A stretch of DNA of 8,635 nucleotides from Melioribacteraceae bacterium (GCA_026983755.1 JALSTL010000157.1:1-8635), one strand, 5' to 3'. Counted from the stretch's first letter, positions 1 through 7,713 are shown. Numbers and translations are program-made. The notes: generated from the letters alone by a model not told the origin.

Positions 1-163
1 AGAAGGTTTTCTATTTTAAATATTATTTTCGAATAGTTTTACATAATAGCTGCCAAAGCGATTTTTTAACTTATTAGCAAATTTAACCCGAATTATGCAA
101 CTGAAAACAGAATAGCTCTAAACTATTGTAATAAAAACAATTATTCTAATGCATAATTTGGTT
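1..163. other. Left-edge intergenic sequence without a recognised gene
   Basis: This stretch lies downstream of the minus-strand histidine kinase. All frames are broken by stops within about 75 bases, so at most a few terminal codons of an unseen gene could be present. No strong GC-rich hairpin followed by a T-run is visible for the kinase transcript. The best candidate is a 5-bp stem, AATAG/CTATT (111-127), which is too weak to call. A TAAATTTG element on the minus strand (85-78) matches the Bacteroidota -7 consensus but lacks a good TTG partner upstream. Confidence 0.5.
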
Positions 164-3100
164 TTAATTTTTTACTATAATTTTATCTAAAGCTGCTTTC
201 AATTCTTTTAAGTCAACAGGTTTGGTATATATATTTTCAATTCCAAGCTTTTGGTATTTTTCCTTTGCTTCTTTGGTTATATTTTTTGCAAGTATAATAA
301 AATGCGGATTATATTTTATTCCTGAAGATTTTATTTTTTCAATAAATTCAAATCCTTTAATTTTCGACAAATTGTTTTCGGTTACTATTAACATCGGCAT
401 TTTTTCTTTGATTATTTTTAATGCTTCTTCCGGTTCTGCCGCTGTTAAAATATCAATATTATTCGTAATACTTTGGAAAAGTTTCGAATACAGAATTCTT
501 TCGTTTTGCAAATTATCCACAAGTAAAATTGAAGGAGACGAAACGGGTATTGTAAATATAAATTCAGTACCCTTACCTATTTCGCTTTTAACAAATATTT
601 CTCCATTATGTTTTGTTATAATTTCTTTGACCAAACTTAAGCCCAAACCTGTTCCTTTTTCGCCTTCGGTACCGAGTGTAGTAAATTTTTTATCTACAAG
701 AAACAACTTCGGAATATCTTTTTCTTCAATTCCAATACCCGTATCTTTTACGATAAATTGAACTTTTTGTTTGTCTTCAATTTTTTTTGCGTAAATATCA
801 ATTCTACCGCCTTTGGGCGTAAACTTAATTGCATTTGAAACCAAATTATTAAATACTTGACTTAAAATATTTTCATCGGCAGTAATATAAACGGATTCGT
901 CTATATGGGATTTAAGCGCTATACCTTTTTGCATGGCAACCCCGGAAAGTATTGCTATTGTTTTTCTAACAAGATAGTTTGCATTTACAATTTCAGGAAC
1001 AATATCGATTCTTCCCGTTTGCAGTCTTGTCCAATCCAATAAACTATTTACCAAATTCAATGTGTTTTTAGATGCTTCCCGTATGTTGGCAACATATTCT
1101 TTTATTTCTTCTTTATCCAAAGTATCGTCTGAGGCAATTAATTCCGTAAAACCTAATATCGATGTGAAAGGAGAACGTAAATCATGTGAAATTATCGATA
1201 TGAATTTATCTTTTGTTCTGTTTTCTTCTTTCAGTTTTTTTAATTCTTCTTTTAATTTTTCAATTTCATTTTCTTTTTCCGTAATGTCGCTCGAAGAACC
1301 GAATATCTCCAAAATATTTCCTTCGGAGTTTCTTACAATTTTTATTTTGGTTTCTAACCAAATGGTGTCGCCGTCTTTTTTTATTATTCTATGTAAAATT
1401 TCTTTTAAGTCGGATTTATTAGAAGCAAGCAACTCTTTTATATTGTTTTGTACTTTATTTATATCTTCCGGATGTATAATTTTTTTCCAAAAAACCGGAT
1501 TGGCAATAAATTCCATTTGCGAATAGCCGGTTACTTTTGTTACGCCGGGACTAACAAATTCAATATTCAAATCATTATTTATGTTTTTAGCCGACCATAA
1601 AAATTCATTAAGGTTGGTTGTTAAATTTTCCAAATAGTTTATTTCTTTGGGTAAAGCAGATATTTTTTGACCTTTTCGGTTAAAAACCAATATTGTAATA
1701 TCTTTTGGAGTATTTTTGTCAATTCTTTTTATTTCAATTTCAAATTGTTTTTTATTTTCGCTAACTATATTCATAGTAGCGGAATTTTTTTTTCGCAATA
1801 AAATATTTTCCAGCTCTTGAGTTTGATTTGTTTTTACGATTTTTTGTATGTTGTTGTTTACAACGTCCGTTATTTTTTCATATCCGAATAATTCAAGAAA
1901 TTGATTATTTGCTTTGAGAATTTTATTTTTATGTAAAACCGCTATTGCTTCTATTGATTCCTGCAATAATGTTTCGGTTAATTGAGATTGTATCTCTTTT
2001 TCTTTACTGCATTCTTTCAAAAAAACAGTATAATATTTTAAAGATTCTCCTTGGTGTGTAATATTAAAGTTAATACAAACTTCTATAAGTTTACGGGATT
2101 TGGCAATTAAAGGTATAATTTCCAAACGGTTACTAACAAGGGTTATCATTTCCGATATTTTATTTTCAATTTTAAATTTGATATCAATTAAATCTGTAAA
2201 AGGAATACCGCTGATTTCATCAATATCATAACCTAAAGTTTTTCTGAATTTTTCATTTACGAAAGATATTGTTCCGTATGCATCCAATTGCAAAATCATT
2301 TCATCCGATTTCAGAACAGCTTCTTTAAAGAATTTCATTTCTTCATTTTTTGCGTGTTCTATTTTTTGACTGTTTTCATCAATTAAATTGCAATAAAAAA
2401 TCAAATTGTTTTTATTCGGTAGGAATACAATTTTAATGTTTATCCAAAATGTATTTCCATTTTTTTCTATTAAAATTTTCTCTTCCCATTTTTTATTTAG
2501 CAACAAGTCGTTTCTGATTTTTTCAAAATATACTTCATCAATTTGCGGAAAGATTCTGTTTATAAATTTCGAATCGATTTCGGTCTTGGAAATTCCGAAA
2601 AATTCTTCTGCCGCTGAAGTCCAAAAAATTATATTACCGTGTAAATTTGTTTTAAAAATACAATCTGCACTTGCTTGCGCCAGTAAAAAATATTCTTTCA
2701 GTTCATCTTGGTTATCAAAAACATTAATGTTGTTTTTATTTTCTTTTCCGTTTTCTTTAAGCAAAACTATTATTAAATCGTCCTCTTTATTTTGTGACGG
2801 AAAGGGAATAAATACCGAACTTAATGTAACTTTTGTAACCACAGAATAATAGTACAGTTTTAAGAATTGTTTTTTTTGCTCGGATATTGTTTTTGTTATT
2901 ACCGATTCAATTTCGTTTTTAGATGAATTGTTAAAAATTTCGGTTATGTTTTTATTCTTACCATCAACTAAAAATTCACATTCGGATTTTACCGAGCCGG
3001 AAGAATATTTAATATTACCTTCGGCATTTATTATTAGGTAGCAATCGCATAAATTTTTAATAAAACTTTCAAACGCAATGGAATAAGAAAAATAATCTTG

Positions 3101-3493
3101 TCGGTTTTTTTTATCAATTTGAAAATCTTCCACAATAAGAAATCCGCCTATAATTTCATTTTCGTTTATTATAGGTGTACCTTTTATAACCAAGTTAAGT
3201 TTATCTTTGCCGGAAAAATTGTTGTTAATAATTTTTTCAAAACTTTTTCCTTTAGAAATTTTTAAAATATCAACAAACGGTAATTTGGTTCGAAAAAGTG
3301 AATCATCTAACATATATTTGTTTTGTAACTCTTTAATATTTTTAGATGAGAACAAAAGTTCTTTAAAGTTTTTGTTTATTTGTTTTATTCTGAATTTGCT
3401 ATCAAATACTAATACTCCTACAGGAAAAACTTCCAATAAATTTTTCCAATTGTTTGTACCGAAAAAATCTTCTATTTTCTTATTTTTAATCAT
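164..3493 (-). CDS. Soluble multi-PAS hybrid sensor histidine kinase with degenerate C-terminal receiver
   Basis: Cytoplasmic signal-transduction kinase of 1109 residues. No hydrophobic membrane segment or signal peptide is visible, so it should sense an internal or diffusible cue. Domain order read from the sequence: six PAS-like domains at about residues 16-125, 135-250, 264-375, 385-495, 505-605 and 618-740 (the last is PAS_3-like with a HPEDI motif and a PAC tail ending in SSDITEKE); a short charged coiled coil at 738-760; a HisKA domain with the H-box HDLRSP and phospho-acceptor His770; and a HATPase_c domain with N-box (Asn882/883 and Asn887), G1 motif DTGIGI (from Asp917) and G2 motif GTGLGL (947-952). 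The kinase core therefore looks catalytically intact. A receiver domain follows at about 988-1106. It keeps Asp993 and Lys1091, but Glu1039 sits where the phosphorylated Asp should be, and Asn994 and Leu1068/Ala1069 replace other active-site residues. The start is the first Met of the frame. It has no clear Shine-Dalgarno sequence but lies about 30 nt below a good promoter candidate. The gene is monocistronic in this window and divergent from pckA. The ligand and any partner response regulator are unknown; no separate regulator gene is nearby. Confidence 0.93.
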   Translation of the reverse strand: MIKNKKIEDFFGTNNWKNLLEVFPVGVLVFDSKFRIKQINKNFKELLFSSKNIKELQNKYMLDDSLFRTKLPFVDILKISKGKSFEKIINNNFSGKDKLNLVIKGTPIINENEIIGGFLIVEDFQIDKKNRQDYFSYSIAFESFIKNLCDCYLIINAEGNIKYSSGSVKSECEFLVDGKNKNITEIFNNSSKNEIESVITKTISEQKKQFLKLYYYSVVTKVTLSSVFIPFPSQNKEDDLIIVLLKENGKENKNNINVFDNQDELKEYFLLAQASADCIFKTNLHGNIIFWTSAAEEFFGISKTEIDSKFINRIFPQIDEVYFEKIRNDLLLNKKWEEKILIEKNGNTFWINIKIVFLPNKNNLIFYCNLIDENSQKIEHAKNEEMKFFKEAVLKSDEMILQLDAYGTISFVNEKFRKTLGYDIDEISGIPFTDLIDIKFKIENKISEMITLVSNRLEIIPLIAKSRKLIEVCINFNITHQGESLKYYTVFLKECSKEKEIQSQLTETLLQESIEAIAVLHKNKILKANNQFLELFGYEKITDVVNNNIQKIVKTNQTQELENILLRKKNSATMNIVSENKKQFEIEIKRIDKNTPKDITILVFNRKGQKISALPKEINYLENLTTNLNEFLWSAKNINNDLNIEFVSPGVTKVTGYSQMEFIANPVFWKKIIHPEDINKVQNNIKELLASNKSDLKEILHRIIKKDGDTIWLETKIKIVRNSEGNILEIFGSSSDITEKENEIEKLKEELKKLKEENRTKDKFISIISHDLRSPFTSILGFTELIASDDTLDKEEIKEYVANIREASKNTLNLVNSLLDWTRLQTGRIDIVPEIVNANYLVRKTIAILSGVAMQKGIALKSHIDESVYITADENILSQVFNNLVSNAIKFTPKGGRIDIYAKKIEDKQKVQFIVKDTGIGIEEKDIPKLFLVDKKFTTLGTEGEKGTGLGLSLVKEIITKHNGEIFVKSEIGKGTEFIFTIPVSSPSILLVDNLQNERILYSKLFQSITNNIDILTAAEPEEALKIIKEKMPMLIVTENNLSKIKGFEFIEKIKSSGIKYNPHFIILAKNITKEAKEKYQKLGIENIYTKPVDLKELKAALDKIIVKN

Positions 3494-3527
3494 AAAGAAT
3501 TTTTAAAAGTAATTTTAAGTAGTATAG

Positions 3528-3559
3528 CAAATGTAAATAAATTGTTATTGTTACAAAAA
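3528..3559 (-). promoter_or_regulatory. Candidate Bacteroidota-type promoter of the histidine kinase gene
   Basis: On the minus strand TTTTTG (3559-3554) is followed after exactly 18 nt by TACATTTG (3535-3528). This fits the Bacteroidota primary sigma consensus of TTG about 17-23 nt before TAnnTTTG. It predicts a transcription start near 3522 and a leader of roughly 30 nt before the ATG at 3493. The match is read by eye; AT-rich DNA yields chance matches to either half, but both halves at the correct spacing are less likely by chance. Confidence 0.5.
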
Positions 3560-3650
3560 CATGTGATATAAAGCAATATTTCAAAAAAAATACAAGTTAT
3601 TTTTTATAATTAAAAAATATATTTAAGTTATCAAAATAAATAGCAGGAAA

Positions 3651-3680
3651 TTTGATGCACAAAAAAGGATTATATATTTT
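3651..3680 (+). promoter_or_regulatory. Candidate promoter of pckA
   Basis: TTTG (3651-3654) is separated by 18 nt from TATATTTT (3673-3680). This is the same spacing as the candidate promoter of the divergent kinase gene, with one mismatch to TAnnTTTG in the last base. It would give a start near 3686 and a leader of about 58 nt that contains the palindrome at 3704-3719. The sequence around it is extremely AT-rich, so a chance match is possible. Confidence 0.4.
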
Positions 3681-3703
3681 TATTACAAAAAATAAATCTT
3701 TTA

Positions 3704-3719
3704 ATGTAGAAAACTACAT
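3704..3719 (+). promoter_or_regulatory. Perfect 6-bp palindrome in the pckA leader (possible operator or leader hairpin)
   Basis: ATGTAG and CTACAT flank a central AAAA, giving a perfect inverted repeat 11 bp before the Shine-Dalgarno sequence of pckA. As DNA, its core TGTAG-N4-CTACA has the 5-4-5 arrangement typical of CRP/FNR-family sites, but the bases do not match the classic FNR or CRP consensus. As RNA it could form a small tetraloop hairpin near the ribosome binding site. Function is inferred from position and symmetry only. Confidence 0.3.
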
Positions 3720-3730
3720 AATTATTAAAC

Positions 3731-3737
3731 AAGGAGA
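3731..3737 (+). promoter_or_regulatory. Strong ribosome binding site of pckA
   Basis: AAGGAGA lies 6 nt before the ATG at 3744 and fixes that start. It is the best Shine-Dalgarno sequence in the window; the kinase, GT9 and thioesterase genes lack a clear one, which suggests pckA is translated comparatively strongly. Confidence 0.85.
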
Positions 3738-3743
3738 TTTGCA

Positions 3744-5363
3744 ATGGCCTCAATAGATTTAACGCAATACGGCATAACGGATGTAAAAGAAATTTTTCAC
3801 AATATTTCTTACGAAGAATTATATCAACATGAAATTGATCCGAATCTTGAAGGATATGAAAAAGGACAAGTAACGGAATTAGGAGCAGTAAATGTAATGA
3901 CAGGTATTTTTACGGGCAGGTCTCCTAAAGATAAATACATTTTATTGGACGATAAAACCAGAGATACCGTGTGGTGGTCGGAACAAGCAAAATCTTCCGA
4001 TAATAAACCAATTGATAATGAAACGTGGCAACATTTTTACAATCTTGGTGCAAAACAACTTTCCGGCAAAAAACTTTATGTAATGGACGGATATGCCGGA
4101 GCAAGCGAAGATACAAGATTAAAAGTAAGATTTATTATGGAAGTTGCTTGGCAAGCTCATTTTATTAAAAACATGTTTATTCGTCCAAGTGAAGAAGAGT
4201 TGGAAAACTTTGAGCCGGATTTTGTTGTGCTAAATGCGTCTAAAACGGTAAATCCGGATTGGCAAAATATGAAACGAGCCGACGGTAAACCTTTGAACTC
4301 TGAAAATTTTGTTGCATTCAATTTAACCGAAGGTCGTTCTGTTATTGGCGGCACTTGGTACGGTGGCGAAATGAAAAAAGGTATTTTTTCCATAATGAAT
4401 TATTATTTACCTCTTAAAGGAATTGCCGCTATGCATTGTTCCGCAAACAGAGGTAAAGACGGAGATGTGGCAATATTTTTCGGACTTTCCGGGACAGGTA
4501 AAACCACTCTTTCCACCGATCCCAAAAGAGCTTTAATTGGAGACGATGAGCACGGTTGGGACGATGAAGGAATTTTTAACTTTGAAGGTGGTTGTTATGC
4601 AAAAGTTATTAATCTTGATAAAGATGCCGAACCCGATATTTACAATGCAATTAAACGCAATGCTTTGTTAGAAAACGTAACTGTTGACGAAAACGGTAAA
4701 ATAGATTTTAGTGATGATTCGGTTACTAAAAATACTCGTGTTTCTTATCCGATTTATCATATTGAAAATATTGTAAAACCTGTATCTAAAGCCGGACCGG
4801 CTAATAAAGTAATTTTCTTAACTGCCGATGCTTTTGGTGTGATGCCTCCTGTTTCCAAATTAACACCCGAACAAACAAAATATCATTTTCTTTCCGGCTT
4901 TACAGCAAAGTTAGCCGGTACCGAACGAGGTGTTACATCGCCACAGCCGACTTTTTCCGCGTGTTTCGGTGCTGCATTTTTAACACTTCATCCAACTAAA
5001 TACGGTGAAGAATTGGTTAAACGCATGGAAGCAAATAATGCTACGGCATACTTGGTAAATACCGGTTGGAACGGAACGGGAAAAAGAATTTCCATAAAAG
5101 ATACACGAGCAATAATAGATGCAATACTTAACGGTTCAATTGAAAAAGCCGAAACCAAAACCATTCCTTTTTTTAATTTGGAAATTCCTACAGCTTTGGA
5201 AAACGTTGATTCCGGAATTTTAGACCCGCGCGATACTTATCAAGATAAGGAAGAATGGAGCGTTAAAGCCAAAGACCTTGCCAAATTATTTATAGAAAAC
5301 TTTAAACAATATACCGATAACGAAGAAGGTAAAGCTTTGGTTGCCGCCGGTCCTAAATTATAA
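3744..5363 (+). CDS. pckA: Phosphoenolpyruvate carboxykinase (ATP)
   Basis: Cytoplasmic enzyme that interconverts oxaloacetate plus ATP with phosphoenolpyruvate, CO2 and ADP. It works in gluconeogenesis or, in many anaerobes, in the carboxylating direction toward fumarate or succinate. At 539 residues it matches the family (E. coli PckA has 540) and appears complete. Active-site residues align one position off the E. coli numbering: Arg59 in the substrate-binding GRSPKDK motif, Tyr206, Lys211/Lys212 and His231 (metal and substrate contacts), the P-loop GLSGTGKTT at 247-255 with Lys253 and Thr254, the kinase-2-like Asp267/Asp268 in GDDEHGW, and Arg332 in NTRVSYP. The ATP-family signature around 239-275 separates it from the GTP-dependent enzyme. 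The start is supported by AAGGAGA six bases upstream. It is a single-gene unit, divergent from the PAS kinase and convergent with waaA, ending in a strong hairpin terminator. By eye it is less AT-rich than its neighbours, as expected for a conserved and probably well-expressed gene. The leader palindrome may indicate regulation by carbon or redox state, but that is inference. Confidence 0.98.
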   Translation: MASIDLTQYGITDVKEIFHNISYEELYQHEIDPNLEGYEKGQVTELGAVNVMTGIFTGRSPKDKYILLDDKTRDTVWWSEQAKSSDNKPIDNETWQHFYNLGAKQLSGKKLYVMDGYAGASEDTRLKVRFIMEVAWQAHFIKNMFIRPSEEELENFEPDFVVLNASKTVNPDWQNMKRADGKPLNSENFVAFNLTEGRSVIGGTWYGGEMKKGIFSIMNYYLPLKGIAAMHCSANRGKDGDVAIFFGLSGTGKTTLSTDPKRALIGDDEHGWDDEGIFNFEGGCYAKVINLDKDAEPDIYNAIKRNALLENVTVDENGKIDFSDDSVTKNTRVSYPIYHIENIVKPVSKAGPANKVIFLTADAFGVMPPVSKLTPEQTKYHFLSGFTAKLAGTERGVTSPQPTFSACFGAAFLTLHPTKYGEELVKRMEANNATAYLVNTGWNGTGKRISIKDTRAIIDAILNGSIEKAETKTIPFFNLEIPTALENVDSGILDPRDTYQDKEEWSVKAKDLAKLFIENFKQYTDNEEGKALVAAGPKL

Positions 5364-5372
5364 TTTTTTTGC

Positions 5373-5402
5373 GGGGATAATAAAAATATTATCCCCTTTT
5401 TT
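5373..5402 (+). terminator. Intrinsic terminator of pckA
   Basis: A perfect 9-bp stem, GGGGATAAT (5373-5381) and ATTATCCCC (5388-5396), encloses a 6-nt loop and is followed by TTTTTT (5397-5402). It begins 10 nt after the pckA stop codon. The T-run is only on the plus-strand side; read from the minus strand the hairpin is followed by GC and then A residues, so it should not terminate waaA efficiently. Its last two bases overlap the waaA stop codon. Confidence 0.92.
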
Positions 5403-6675
5403 AATTCATATCATTAAAAATTTCAGTAATAATTTTATCTGTTACTCCTATATTTTGTTTTATGTAATTTTCGGAAATTTTCCCTATATGTTTTCTTTTT
5501 GTTTCATTGTTTAACAATTTTTTAACGGTGAAATACATATTGTTTTCGTTTTTTATTTCTATTCCGCAACCTTCTTCTATCAGTTCCATAGCTTCTTTGC
5601 TGTTCCGGTATTTGGGTCCGAATAAAACAGGTATTCCGTAAACTGCAGGTTCCAATACATTATGAATTTTTTGTTTGAAACTTCCCCCTACAAATGCAAT
5701 ATGTGCATAATAATATAATGTAGATAAAATTCCTACGGAATCAATCAAAATTATCTTTTCGTTATTATAGTTTGATATGTTGCTAAATCTTATTGTTTGA
5801 TTATGAAATCGATGTTCCAATTCTCTAATTTTTTCTTCCTTCGGTTCGTGTGGAGCAAATATAATCAGAATTTCCGGAATTTCAATTAATATTTTTTTTA
5901 ACGGTGGAATAATTATTTTTTCGTCTTCACTCCACGTACTTCCTAAAACAATTATTTTTTTGTTATATGTTATATTGTGTGAAAGCAAATTTTTTTCTTT
6001 TGCTTTTTTACTTTTACTATAAACTCTGTCAAATCTGGTATCGCCTATCGTAATAATTTTATTTTTTTCCATATTGAAATCCATAAACGATTTTCTGTCG
6101 TCTTCGGAAATAGTTAATATTTTTGTAAAATTACTGAAAAGTGAAATATGAAATTGCTTTATAAAAAATAATTTTCTTGTGCTTTGTTTATCCATTTTAG
6201 CATCAATTATATAAACGGGGATCTTTTGTTTTTTTAATTCCCAAATCATATTAGGCCAATAATCATATTGCATAAAAATCATTTTATCCGGTTGAATTAA
6301 CTTAATAAATTTTTGCGAGTTCTTAACGGTATCCAAAGGGATGTAAGTTATTACATCTGCATAAGGATAATTTACGGAATTGTTATAACCAGAAGGTGAA
6401 AAGAAAGAAACAACAATATTAGCTTTTAAATTGTGTTTTAGTTTTTCAATTATAGGTTTTGCCTGTTCAAATTCTCCCAGCGAAGATGAATGGAACCAGA
6501 CAGTGGTTTTTGTTCCATCAATTTTTTTTATTTGATTTTTCAGATTATCAAATAAATTCTTTCTACCTTTTATTCCGTCTTTTATTTTTGAATTAAAAAA
6601 TCCCCATAAATAAAATATTAAGGTTAACAAGGGCAGTATAATTAAGTTATAGAAAAAATACCAAAATGATTTCAT
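5401..6675 (-). CDS. waaA: 3-deoxy-D-manno-octulosonic acid (Kdo) transferase
   Basis: Inner-membrane-associated GT-B glycosyltransferase that moves Kdo from CMP-Kdo to the lipid A precursor, the first step of LPS inner-core assembly. At 424 residues it has the usual length (E. coli WaaA has 425). Residues 4-27 form the expected N-terminal membrane anchor. The family motif FHSSSLGE (61-68) carries the presumed catalytic Glu68. Further conserved blocks are YDYWPN (137-142), GDTRFDRV (211-218), GSTWSEDE (245-252), APHEPKEEK (274-282) and the CMP-Kdo-binding region GGSFKQKIHNVLEPAVYGIP (330-349). The last four resemble Bacteroidota/Chlorobi-type WaaA more than enterobacterial ones. In YDYWPN, Asp138 occupies the position that is Glu in the ELWPN motif of E. 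coli WaaA. The ATG overlaps the stop of the upstream GT9 gene (ATGA), so translation is probably coupled. Whether it adds one, two or more Kdo residues cannot be read from the sequence. Confidence 0.95.
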   Translation of the reverse strand: MKSFWYFFYNLIILPLLTLIFYLWGFFNSKIKDGIKGRKNLFDNLKNQIKKIDGTKTTVWFHSSSLGEFEQAKPIIEKLKHNLKANIVVSFFSPSGYNNSVNYPYADVITYIPLDTVKNSQKFIKLIQPDKMIFMQYDYWPNMIWELKKQKIPVYIIDAKMDKQSTRKLFFIKQFHISLFSNFTKILTISEDDRKSFMDFNMEKNKIITIGDTRFDRVYSKSKKAKEKNLLSHNITYNKKIIVLGSTWSEDEKIIIPPLKKILIEIPEILIIFAPHEPKEEKIRELEHRFHNQTIRFSNISNYNNEKIILIDSVGILSTLYYYAHIAFVGGSFKQKIHNVLEPAVYGIPVLFGPKYRNSKEAMELIEEGCGIEIKNENNMYFTVKKLLNNETKRKHIGKISENYIKQNIGVTDKIITEIFNDMN

Positions 6676-7664
6676 ATCGTTTTAAGAAAATTTAATGTTT
6701 TATTAAATACAAATTCGGGGGTTAAAGTTTTCATACAATCAAAATGTTTTTTTGGACATTCGTTCAGACCAATGTGTGTACACGGTCGGCACCTCAACAA
6801 ACTATTTTCTATAACCAAACTTTTACTTTTGTATGGTGCAAAACCAAATTCTTTAACGGTTGAACCGAATAATGCAACTACAGGAACTTTATTTGCAACC
6901 GCCGTATGCATTAAACCCGAATCGTTACAAATAACGGTTTTACATAGTTTCATATTTACAGATGTTTCAAAAAGTTTATTATCGTTCGATGCATCAATTG
7001 CAGAAAATATTTTACCTGAAATTCTACTGCAAATTTGTCTATCGCTTTTACCTCCGAATAAAATTATCCGATATCCTTTTTCGGAAAACATATTTCCTAA
7101 TTTTATAAAATATTCTTCGGGCCACATTTTGGTTTTATGAACGGAACCGGGGCAAAAGCCAATAGTATCGGGCTTTTCCGTAATTGTAGGTTTTATATTT
7201 TCGGGTATAAATAATTCCAAGCCCTCGTTATCCAATCTAAAACCCGGAATTGAATTTGCATACCGTACCGGTGTTGGAATTATATTTTGTAAACGGTTGA
7301 TTTTAAAATTAACCAACAAAAATTTATTTATATTTTCTTTTTTATATCCGAATATTTTAGGGGAAATTCCTTTTACAAATTTTCTGCTTCTAAAATTATT
7401 TTGTAAATTAATTACAATATCATATTTATTTTCAATCAATTTATTTTTTATCCGTTTTAATTCGTTAAAATTTTTTATAGCAAATACTTTACGAATATAA
7501 GGATTATTGGAAACAACATCTTTGAATTGCTCTTTTATAATAAAATCAATTTCAAAATTGTTATTTAATTTTTTTAACGAACGTATTAAAGGAGTTGTTA
7601 ATAAAACATCGCCCAAAGAACTAAATCTTACAAGTAATATTTTTTGTTCTTTCAAAAATTTCAT
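6672..7664 (-). CDS. Glycosyltransferase family 9, ADP-heptose:LPS heptosyltransferase type
   Basis: Soluble or peripheral inner-membrane GT-B enzyme of 330 residues, within the family's usual 320-350. It probably transfers heptose from ADP-heptose to the LPS inner core. The N-terminus (about residues 8-29, with RFSSLGDVLLTTP) is the characteristic GT9 opening. The nucleotide-sugar half has CPGSVHKTKMWP (171-182), ILFGG (201-205), and CNDSGLMHTAVANKVPVVALFGST (246-269), which is the family signature. A Cys cluster near the C-terminus (Cys292, Cys295, Cys303, Cys310) follows the CxPC-CP-H-CM pattern seen in many WaaF-like proteins. It is the first gene of a unit with waaA, with a 4-nt ATGA overlap, which supports an LPS-core role. 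The start has no Shine-Dalgarno sequence (AT-only leader), but the conserved opening begins seven residues after this Met. WaaF versus WaaC/WaaQ activity, or another GT9 substrate, cannot be settled here, so no symbol is given. Confidence 0.9.
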   Translation of the reverse strand: MKFLKEQKILLVRFSSLGDVLLTTPLIRSLKKLNNNFEIDFIIKEQFKDVVSNNPYIRKVFAIKNFNELKRIKNKLIENKYDIVINLQNNFRSRKFVKGISPKIFGYKKENINKFLLVNFKINRLQNIIPTPVRYANSIPGFRLDNEGLELFIPENIKPTITEKPDTIGFCPGSVHKTKMWPEEYFIKLGNMFSEKGYRIILFGGKSDRQICSRISGKIFSAIDASNDNKLFETSVNMKLCKTVICNDSGLMHTAVANKVPVVALFGSTVKEFGFAPYKSKSLVIENSLLRCRPCTHIGLNECPKKHFDCMKTLTPEFVFNKTLNFLKTI

Positions 7665-7713
7665 TTTACAAATATTTAAAAAATTACAACTTAATTTAAC
7701 TACTAAACTTTTA

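Noticed and set aside
78..85. Minus-strand TAAATTTG matching the Bacteroidota -7 element, possibly a promoter for a gene left of the window
   Set aside because: There is no good TTG at 17-20 nt upstream, and a single 6-base match is expected by chance in such AT-rich DNA.
111..127. AATAG/CTATT inverted repeat as a terminator for the kinase gene
   Set aside because: The stem is five mostly A-T pairs with a 7-nt loop and no real T-run, so it would be too unstable.
222..761. Plus-strand 179-residue open frame inside the kinase gene, and similar ones at 1062-1526, 2406-2849 and 3207-3506
   Set aside because: They are antisense shadows of a well-supported coding region. Their products are Phe/Ser/Ile-rich, as expected from reverse complement of Lys/Asn/Glu-rich AT-rich genes, and match no family.
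3594..3631. Direct repeat AAGTTAT (3594-3600 and 3625-3631), 31 bp apart, about three helical turns, upstream of pckA
   Set aside because: A 7-base AT-rich repeat is likely by chance in this composition, and no further copies were seen.
3925..4393. Minus-strand open frames within pckA
   Set aside because: Short antisense frames across a highly conserved enzyme, without ribosome binding sites or family features.
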